A stretch of 64,000 nucleotides of DNA from Harmothoe impar (lineage: Eukaryota > Annelida > Polychaeta > Phyllodocida > Polynoidae): NCBI GenBank assembly GCA_947462335.1, contig OX381705.1, positions 186,001 to 250,000 of the forward strand, in the 5' to 3' direction. The notes beneath the pieces are model-generated. The model made no database searches and was not told where the DNA came from. It worked only from the letters and a program-made list of their open reading frames with translations. The translations under genes and the position numbers were made by a program. Shown here piece by piece: positions 55,501 to 64,000 of this stretch (its first letter is position 1; every line of letters starts with the position of its first letter).

Positions 55501-57530
55501 ATACAGACATGGTGTTGAGGTGCATACAGACATGGTGTTGAGGTTCATACAGACATGGTGTTGAGGTATACAGACAGACATGGTGTTGAGGTGCATACAG
55601 ACATGGTGTTGAGGTATACAGACATGGTGTTGAGGTACATACAGACATGGTGTTGAGGTGCATACAGACATGGTGTTGAGGTACATACAGACATGGTGTT
55701 GAGGTATACAGACATGGTGTTGAGGTATACAGACATGGTGTTGAGGTGCATACAGACATGGTGTTGAGGTACATACAGACATGGTGTTGAGGTGCATACA
55801 GACATGGTGTTGAGGTACATACAGACATGGTGTGGAGGTGCATACAGACATGGTGTTGAGGTACATACAGACATGGTGTTGAGGTATACAGACATGGTGT
55901 TGAGGTACATACAGACATGGTGTTGAGGTACATACAGACATGGTGTTGAGGTATACATACATGGTGTTGAGGTGCATACAGACATGGTGTTGAGGTACAT
56001 ACAGACATGGTGTTGAGGTATACAGACATGGTGTTGAGGTACATACAGACATGGTGTTGAGGTACATACAGACATGGTGTTGAGGTACATACAGACATGG
56101 TGTTGAGGTACATACAGACATGGTGCTGATACAGACATGGTGTTGAGGTGCATACAGACATGGTGTTGGTATTGAGGTATACAGACATGGTGTTGAGGTA
56201 TACAGACATGGTGTTGAGGTACATACAGACATGGTGTTGAGGTATACAGACATGGTGTTAAGGTATACAGACATGGTGTTGAGGTATACAGACATGGTGT
56301 TGAGGTATACAGACATGGTGTTGAGGTATACAGACATGGTGTTGAGGTACATACAGACATGGTGTTGAGGTATATACAGACATGGTGTTGAGGTATACAG
56401 ACATGGTGTTGAGGTACATACAGACATGGTGTTGAGGTGCATACAGACATGGTATTGAGGTACATACAGACATTGTGTGGAGGTATACAGACATGGTGTT
56501 GAGGTATACAGACATGGTGTTGAGGTATACAGACATGGTGTTGAGGTATACAGACATGGTGTTGAGGTATACAGACATGGTGTTGAGGTATACAGACATG
56601 GTGTTGAGGTGCATACAGACATGGTATTGAGGTACATACAGACATTGTGTGGAGGTATACAGACATGGTGTTGAGGTATACAGACATGGTGTTGAGGTAT
56701 ACAGACATGGTGTTGAGGTATACAGACATGGTGTGGAGGTATACAGACATGGTGTTGAGGTATACAGACATGGTGTTGAGGTGCATACAGACATGGTGTT
56801 GAGGTATACAGACATGGTGTTGAGGTGCATACAGACATGGTGTTGAGGTATACAGACATGGTGTTGAGGTGCATACAGACATGGTGTTGAGGTATACAGA
56901 CATGGTGTTGAGGTGCATACAGACATGGTGTTGAGGTATACAGACATGGTGTTGAGGTACATACAGACATGGTGTTGAGGTATACAGACATGGTGTTGAG
57001 GTGCATACAGACATGGTGTTGAGGTACATACAGACATGGTGTTGAGGTACATACAGACATGGTGTTGAGGTACATACAGACATGGTGTTGAGGTACATAC
57101 AGACATGGTGTTGAGGTATACAGACATGGTGTTAAGGTATACAGACATGGTGTTGAGGTATACAGACATGGTGTTGAGGTATACAGACATGGTGTTGAGG
57201 TATACAGACATGGTGTTGAGGTGCATACAGACATGGTGTTGAGGTACATACAGACATGGTGTTGAGGTATACAGACATGGTGTTGAGGTATACAGACATG
57301 GTGTTGAGGTATACAGACATGGTGTTGAGGTACATACAGACATGGTGTTGAGGTATATACAGACATGGTGTTGAGGTGCATACAGACATGGTGTTGAGGT
57401 ACATACAGACATGGTGTTGAGGTATACAGACATGGTGTTGAGGTATACAGACATGGTGTTGAGGTATACAGACATGGTATTGAGGTATACAGACATGGTG
57501 TGGAGGTGCATACAGACATGGTGTTGAGGT
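49600..57530. repeat. 7.9-kb minisatellite of 21- and 23-bp units
   Basis: About 360 units of acagacatggtgttgaggt followed by at (21 bp), acat (23 bp) or gcat (23 bp). Rare deletions leave acatggtgttgaggt and cagacagacatgg. Because unit lengths shift frame and the unit has no stop on minus in any of the three frames, a single minus frame stays open for 2,668 codons. It mixes LNTMSVY, STPCLYT and PQHHVCI registers, proving an artefact. Confidence 0.95.
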
Positions 57531-58259
57531 GGCCCTGTGGGTGCATGCAGGATGTGAGGACGGCATGTGGTGTGTCAGAGTGCAGTGCCTGGAGGCGGCG
57601 CCATGAGTGATGACAGCCACGTTAAGGCAGTGTTCATTTGCTGACAACAGGGGGCTGCTGGGTTTAGGGAGTGGTGGGCAAACAAAAGTTGACCCATTGA
57701 CCAGGGGCCTGTAAAGATTTTGACCCCTCTTGATGGGGTCAAAAGGATTTAACCAGTTTTGAGCCAAAAAAGCCTGGGTGTTGGTATGCTTGAATGGGCC
57801 TGCCTGCCTGCACTGCAATTTTCGAATCATGAAGGGGGGGAGGAATTTGTAAAGGATAAGTATATCCTTTGATTGCAGAATACTGTCCTGGGGCATTACA
57901 TGTATGTATATAAATATTGGGATACATTTGGTGTGGAATGAAAACGCTCTAATTGGTAAACATACAAAGATATAGCATTGAAAAATGTGTCAAATAAACT
58001 AGTCAATGACTATCAGACACCCCCAGATATGGTCCAAGAAATTAAAAAGAGACTTAATGCAATCTGTGGGTGCAACATGGCACCAACACCTGCTGTGTCT
58101 GCAGGCTTGGTATAAAACAAGACAAACAACCGGGCTCTGCAGCTCTGCAGCTCGGGGCTGGTAGAATCTGGAGGGAATCCAGACGTAAATGTCACTGGTC
58201 AAATGGGCCCCAATGGGAATAATCAATGACTGGTTAAAGTTAGAATAGAGTATTTTCAC
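57531..58259. other. Unique sequence
   Basis: No recognisable gene. The open frame on minus that enters the array has no family features. Confidence 0.55.
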
Positions 58260-58570
58260 CTTTCCCTTCCAGTCCCTGCCTGTCCCTGCCTGTCCCTGCC
58301 TGTCCCTCCTGTCCCGCTCTGTCCCTCCCTGTCCCTCTCCATCCCTGCCTATCCCTGCCTGTCCCTGCCTGTCCCTGCCTATCCCTGCCTGTCCCTGCCT
58401 GTCCCTGTCTCTCCCTGCGTATCCCACTCCGTCCCTCCCTGTCCCGCTCTTTCCCTCCCTGTCCCTCCCTGTCCCTCCCTGTCCCTCCCTGTCCCGCTCC
58501 GTCCCTCCCTGTCCACCCCTCTCCCTCCTTCTCCCTTTCTCCCTCCCTCCCACGCCCTCCCTCTCTCTCA
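58260..58570. repeat. (CCCTGCCTGT)n pyrimidine-rich repeat
   Basis: Degenerate 6- and 10-bp units (ccctgcctgt, ccctccctgt, cccgctctgt) form a strand-asymmetric polypyrimidine stretch. 58571-58800 is unique. Confidence 0.9.
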
Positions 58571-58804
58571 GTACCTGTGACCATGTGATCCCCACTCACA
58601 GAGTGGCCTGCTGCACACTTTGAGCTGCTGCCAATACAAACACTGTGTGTTAAAGCACACACCCCAGCCCCACCTGGTTGTGTTGTGTTAGACCTTTGTG
58701 CTGTCTGGGTGCATAGTCACTTTGATTTGCCTGAATGCTTAACACAACAGAACCCATGTCAGCTTTTACATGCTACATGTCAGAACACACACCCCGCCTG
58801 CTGC

Positions 58805-59460
58805 AGACCTGCACTGACCCTGACCCTGACTCTAACACTGACCCTGACCCTGACCCTGACCCTGACCCTGACTCTAACACTGACCCTAACTCTAACACTG
58901 ACCCTGACCCTGACTCTAACACTGACCCTGACTCTAACACTGACCTTGACTCTAACACTGACCCTGACCCTGACCCTAACACTGACCCTGACTCTAACAC
59001 TGACCTTGACCCTGACCCTAACACTGACCCTGACTCTAACACTGACCTTGACTCTAACACTGACCTTGACTCTAACACTGACCCTGACTCTAACACTGAC
59101 CTTGACTCTAACACTGACCTTGACTCTAACACTGACCCTGACTCTAACACTGACCTTGACTCTAACACTGACCTTGACTCTAACACTGACCCCAACTCTA
59201 ACACTGGCCCTGACCCTGACTCTAACACTGACCTTGACCCTGTCTCTAACACTGGCCCTGACCCTAACTCTAACACTGACCCTGACCCTGACCCTGACCC
59301 TGACTCTAACACTGACCCTGACCCTGACTCTAACACTGACCCTAACTCTAACACTGACCCTGACCCTGACCCTGACTCTAACACTGACCCTGACCCTGAC
59401 TCTAACACTGACCCTAACTCTAACACTGACCCTGACCCTGACCCTGACTCTAACACTGAC
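58805..59460. repeat. (CCCTGA/CTCTAACA)n hexamer array
   Basis: Hexamer CCCTGA mixed with ctctaacactga. It is the complement of the GGGTCA array at 5184-5672. Several frames are open as Thr-Leu or Asp-Pro-Asn repeats, all artefacts. Confidence 0.93.
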
Positions 59461-59589
59461 CGGGAGGAAGGTGCACCTTGTACAGGATTAGCTAGAGCGG
59501 TGTGGACGCTGAGTTAACACGGTGACATAACGGGCACCCAACAGCAGCTACTTGTCATGTGTGTAATGCTACAGCCACACAGGCTAAGG

Positions 59590-60440
59590 TTACTAGACCT
59601 CAGCTTGGTGAGTGAACAGGGCCCAGGTTACTAGACCTCGGCTTGGTGAGTGAACAGGGCACCGGTTACTAGACCTCAGCTTGGTGAGTGAACAGGGCAC
59701 AGGTTACTATACCTCGGCTTGGTGAGTGAACAGGGCACAGGTTACTAGATCTCAGCTTGGTGAGTGAACAGGGCACAGGTTACTATACCTCGGCTTGGTG
59801 AGTGAACAACCCAGGGCACAGGTTACTATACCTCGGCTTGGTGAGTGAACAGGGCACAGGTTACTAGATCTCAGCTTGGTGAGTGAACAGGGCCCAGGTT
59901 ACTAGACCTCGGCTTGGTGAGTGAACAGGGCACCGGTTACTAGACCTCAGCTTGGTGAGTGAACAGGGCACAGGTTACTATACCTCGGCTTGGTGAATGA
60001 ACAGGGCACAGGTTACTAGACCTCAGCTTGGTGAGTGAACAGCCCAGGTCACAGGTTACAAGACCTCAGCTTGGCGAGTGAACAACCCAGGGCACAGGTT
60101 ACTAGACCTCAGCTTGGTGAGTGAACAGGGCACAGGTTACTAGACCTCAGCTTGGTGAGTGAACAGGGCACAGGTTACTAGACCTCAGCTTGGTGAGTGA
60201 ACAGGGCACAGGTTACTTGACCTCAGCTTGGTGAGTGAACAACACAGGGCACAGGTTACTAGACCTCAGCTTGGTGAGTGAACAGGGCACAGGTTACTAG
60301 ACCTCAGCTTGGTGAGTGAACAACACAGGGCACAGGTTACTAGACCTCAGCTTGGTGAGTGAACAACACAGGGCACAGGTTACTAGACCTCAGCTTGGTG
60401 ACTGAACAACCCAGGGCACAGGTTACTAGACCTCAGCTTG
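59590..60440. repeat. 38-bp minisatellite (GGTTACTAGACCTCAGCTTGGTGAGTGAACAGGGCACA)
   Basis: About 22 units of 38 bp, some lengthened by acaaccc or acaacac. Each contains TTGGTGAGTGA, a good 5' splice-site-like sequence. 60441-60830 that follows is unique with no recognised gene. Confidence 0.93.
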
Positions 60441-60834
60441 GTAGAGATCGAGATAAAGAAGGGCGAGAGGGAGTTATGTAGGTGTGGTGGGGAGAGTAAC
60501 ACACAGATGTGAATATTGCATATGCCTCCGCTTACACCATGCTCCCACCGTGCCGTGCATGGACATTGATTGGTTCTGTATTCTATTCTATATTGTGCGG
60601 AGGCAGCCATGTGTGCACACCGGTATCCATGTGTCATATCGCTATACATAGAGACTATTATTAATGACATTTCTCAGAAATGTGTGTGTGGTTAGCATTT
60701 GGCTCCAATGACAGATATTACCTTTCATATTTTCATAATATTTGCATAGTTATACCTGGTATAAGGGGTTTATATACAAGTCTTATTCGCCTTATTGGCA
60801 TGCACTCAGACATTTAATTTAAAACTAGAATTTA

Positions 60835-61020
60835 CTTTGTACTTGGAGACAGCCACATTGTGCTTGGATACAGCTACATTGTGCTTGGAGACAGCCACAC
60901 TGTGCTTGGATACAGCTACATTGTACTTGGAGACAGCCACACTGTGCTTGGATACAGCTACATTGTGCTTGGAGACAGCCACACTGTGCTTGGATACAGC
61001 TACATTGTGCTTGGAGACAT
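60835..61020. repeat. 42-bp minisatellite (TGCTTGGAGACAGCCACATTGTGCTTGGATACAGCTACAT)
   Basis: Four and a half units, each itself a diverged 21-bp doublet (gagacagccacattg and gatacagctacattg). Confidence 0.93.
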
Positions 61021-61104
61021 CCTCAGCTCTGTAGTAGCCTCGATACAGGGTGTGTCATGTCCCTAACATCCGGGTTCCCCCAACTCTGTAGGTATGAATA
61101 GGTG

Positions 61105-62715
61105 TAGGCCTTCCCAGCCCTCATCCCTCCCCATGCTGCACACAGTGTTAGCCATCCCTCCCCATGCTGCACACAGTGTTAGCCATCCCTCCCCATGCTG
61201 CACACAGTGTTAGCCATCCCTCCCCATGCTGCACACAGCGTTAGCCATCCCTCCCCATGCTGCACACAGTGTTAGCCATCCCTCCCCATGCTGCACACAG
61301 TGTTAGCCATCCCTCCCCATGCTGCACACAGTGTTAGCCATCCCTCCCCATGCTGCACACAGTGTTAGCCATCCCTCCCCATGCTGCACACAGTGTTAGC
61401 CATCCCTCCCCATGCTGCACACAGTGTTAGCCATCCCTCCCCATGCTGCACACAGTGTTAGCCATCCCTCCCCATGCTGCACACAGCACACAGTGTTAGC
61501 CATCCCTCCCCATGCTACACACAGTGTTAGCCATCCCTCCCCATGCTGCACACAGTGTTAGCCATCCCTCCCCATGCTGCACACAGCACACAGTGTTAGC
61601 CATCCCTCCCCATGCTGCACACAGTGTTAGCCATCCCTCCCCATGCTGCACACAGTGTTAGCCATCCCTCCCCATGCTGCACACAGTGTTAGCCATCCCT
61701 CCCCATGCTGCACACAGTGTTAGCCATCCCTCCCCATGCTGCACACAGTGTTAGCCATCACTCCCCATGCTGCACACAGTGTTAGCCATCACTCCCCATG
61801 CTGCACACAGTGTTAGCCATCCCCCCATGCTGCACACAGTGTTAGCCATCCCTCCCCATGCTGCACACAGTGTTAGCCATCCCTCCCCATGCTGCACACA
61901 GTGTTAGCCATCCCCCCCATGCTGCACACAGTGTTAGCCATCCCTCCCCATGCTGCACACAGTGTTAGCCATCCCTCCCCATGCTGCACACAGTTTTAGC
62001 CATCCCTCTCCATGCTGCACACAGTTTTAGCCATCCCTCCCCATGCTGCACACAGTTTTAGCCATCCCTCCCCATGCTGCACACAGTGTTAGGCATCCCT
62101 CCTCATGCTGCACACAGTGTTAGCCATCCCCCCCATGCTACACACAGTGTTAGCCATCCCTCCCCATGCTGCACACAGTGTAAGCCATCCCTCCCCATGC
62201 TGCACACAGTGTTAGCCATCCCTCCCCATGCTGCACACAGTGTTAGCCATCCCTCCCCATGCTGCACACAGTGTTAGCCATCCCTCCCCATGCTGCACAC
62301 AGCACACAGTGTTAGCCATCCCTCCCCATGCTACACACAGTGTTAGCCATCCCTCCCCATGCTGCACACAGTGTTAGCCATCCCTCCCCATGCTGCACAC
62401 AGTGTTAGCCATCCCTCCCCATGCTGCACACAGTGTTAGCCATCCCTCCCCATGCTGCACACAGTGTTAGCCATCCCTCCCCCATGCTACACACAGTGTT
62501 AGCCATCCCTCCCCATGCTGCACACAGTGTTAGCCATCCCTCCCCATGCTGCACACAGTGTTAGCCATCCCTCCCCTATGCTGCACACAGTGTTAGCCAT
62601 CCCTCCCCATGCTGCACACAGTGTCAGCCATCCCTCCCCATGCTGCACACAGTGTCAGCCATCCCTCCCCATGCTGCACACAGTGTTAGCCATCCCTCCC
62701 CATGCTGCTAACTGC
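61105..62715. repeat. 31-bp minisatellite (CCATCCCTCCCCATGCTGCACACAGTGTTAG)
   Basis: About 51 units. An insertion variant (gcacacagcacacag followed by a ctacacac unit) occurs near 61485, 61580 and 62295, showing duplication of blocks several units long. Confidence 0.96.
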
Positions 62716-62904
62716 ATACAGTGATAGCCAGCATCCGCTCAGTGCGTGACCGTTCATCTAGTTATGAGTGGAGATAATGTAATATGCCTGATTTAATCTT
62801 GTTTTATTGATAAATGTATTGATTTAGTTACCACTCAGTGTGAATGCACCGCAGCAGCTGACGCGGCCGCAGGGAGCTGGGCCAATCTGTATGCTATTGT
62901 AAAC

Positions 62905-63455
62905 CCTCTGTATGTGGCCATCTTGTCCCCCTATTATAGCACTGTAACTGGTGCCCTATGTAGGCAGCCATCTTGTCGCCCTATAGCATTATTACTGGTA
63001 CCCTATGTAGGCAGCCATCTTGTCCCCCTATAGCACTGTAGCTGGTACCCTATGTAGGCAGCCATCTTGACCCCCTATAGCACTGTAGCTGGTACCCTAT
63101 GTAGGGAGCCATCTTGTCCCCCTATAGCACTGTAGCTGGTACCCTATGTAGGCAGCCATCTTGTCCCCCTATAGCACTGTAACTGCTACCCTATGTAGGC
63201 AGCCATCTTGTCCCCCTATAGCACTGTAGCTGGTACCCTATGTAGGCAGCCATCTTGTCCCCCTATAGCACTGTAACTGCTACCCTATGTAGGCAGCCAT
63301 CTTGTCCCCCTATAGCACTGTAACTGCTACCCTATGTAGGCAGCCATCTTGTCCCCCTATAGCACTGTAACTGCTACCCTATGTAGGCAGCCATCTTGTC
63401 CCCCTATAGCACTGTAGCTGGTACCCTATGTAGGCAGCCATCTTGTCCCCCTCAC
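62905..63455. repeat. 47-bp minisatellite (CCCTATGTAGGCAGCCATCTTGTCCCCCTATAGCACTGTAA)
   Basis: About 12 units of 46-48 bp, alternating agctggta and aactgcta variants. 62716-62904 before it is unique. Confidence 0.94.
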
Positions 63456-63474
63456 CACTCAGGTAGAGGGTACA

Positions 63475-64000
63475 GCTGACAGTAGGTGTGTGTCCAAAGT
63501 TGTCACTAGGTGTGTCCACAGCTGTCACTAGGTGTGTGTCCACAGCTGTCACACCTCATTAGGTGTGTCCACAGCTGTCACTAGGTGTGTGTCCACAGCT
63601 GTCACTAGGTGTGTGTCCACAGCTGACACTAGGTGTGTGCCCACAGCTGTCACTAGGTGTGTGTCCACAGCTGTCACTAGGTGTGTGTCCACAGCTGTCA
63701 CTAGGTGTGTGTCCACAGCTGTCACTAGGTGTGTGTCCACAGCTGACACTAGGTGTGTCCACAGCTGTCACTAGGTGTGTGTCCACAGCTGTCACACCTC
63801 ATTAGGTGTGTCCACAGCTGTCACTAGGTGTGTGTCCACAGCTGTCACTAGGTGTGTGTCCACAGCTGACACTGGCTGTGTGTCCACAGCTGTCACTAGG
63901 TGTGTGTCCACAGCTGTCACTAGGTGTGTGTCCACAGCTGTCACTAGGTGTGTGTCCACAGCTGACACTAGGTGTGTGTCCACAGCTGTCACTAGGTGTG
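63475..64000. repeat. 24-bp minisatellite (TGTCACTAGGTGTGTGTCCACAGC)
   Basis: About 22 units of 22-24 bp, cut by the window end. A marker unit (cacacctcattagg) occurs at 63550 and 63793, 243 bp apart, with the same order of variants after each. This is a ten-unit block duplication. Each unit carries tccacag, acceptor-like. Confidence 0.95.

Noticed and set aside
49540..57546. 2,668-codon minus-strand open frame
   Set aside because: All three registers of the repeat lack stops; the predicted protein switches register with each 23-bp unit, showing no selection on frame.
57132..57896. 254-codon minus-strand frame with a unique N-terminal part
   Set aside because: The unique 100 codons show no family motif, and the rest is the 21/23-bp array.
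1..64000. CRISPR-like arrays
   Set aside because: Repeats are directly adjacent without unique spacers, and the DNA is eukaryotic.

Overview
Eukaryotic (metazoan) genomic DNA: interrupted genes with GT..AG introns, metazoan transposon families and very abundant minisatellites. I infer a chordate-grade invertebrate, most likely a cephalochordate (amphioxus). From memory, minisatellites straddling exon-intron boundaries have been described in amphioxus, and this window is full of them. Two runs of exactly 200 N (452-651 and 37008-37207) bound a 36-kb contig inside a scaffold.

The one recognisable host gene is a calpain (papain-fold Ca2+-dependent cysteine protease). It appears in two pieces. 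The N-terminal half, with a MGC start and the catalytic Cys, lies on the minus strand (exons 1-5, 48161 down to 40365). The second half, with the catalytic His and Asn and the C2-like beta-sandwich, lies on the plus strand (exons 6-10 and a possible exon 11, 1334 to 13188). Splice phases and peptide continuity match exactly between exon 5 and exon 6, and neither half duplicates the other. The simplest explanation is that contig 652-37007 was placed backwards. Flipping it restores one minus-strand calpain of about 520-550 codons with a C102/H253/N277 triad and no visible C-terminal EF-hand domain.

Several introns of this gene contain tandem arrays that start at, or include, a splice junction: acceptor of exon 2, donor of exon 3, donor of exon 5, donor of exon 6, acceptor and donor of exon 8, acceptor of exon 10. 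At several of them a decayed copy of the exon edge survives on the far side of the array. The exon 8 array repeats the 3' end of the coding exon plus its GTAAGT donor ten times, in frame.

From 18 to 37 kb the contig is a nest of mobile elements. A DIRS-like reverse transcriptase/RNase H gene (18047-28253) is split by a 9,080-bp element (18788-27867) with about 740-bp terminal inverted repeats beginning AG and a 6-bp target duplication, as in Polinton/Maverick elements. No intact polymerase or integrase is seen in it. Its TIRs carry clustered CCAAT, E2F-like, ETS-like and CACGTG motifs. A 4,762-bp block made of its right half plus the RNase H fragment is repeated in tandem almost without change up to the gap. 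A Harbinger-like MITE (48361-48726) sits in a repeat whose empty relatives occur at 15.8-17.5 kb.

The remaining sequence (1-0.35, 9.9-14.6, 15.8-17.5, 37.7-40.3, 43.3-48, 49.6-57.5 and 58.3-64 kb) is mostly minisatellite. The very long open frames across those arrays are repeat artefacts, not genes. I found no rRNA, tRNA or CRISPR.
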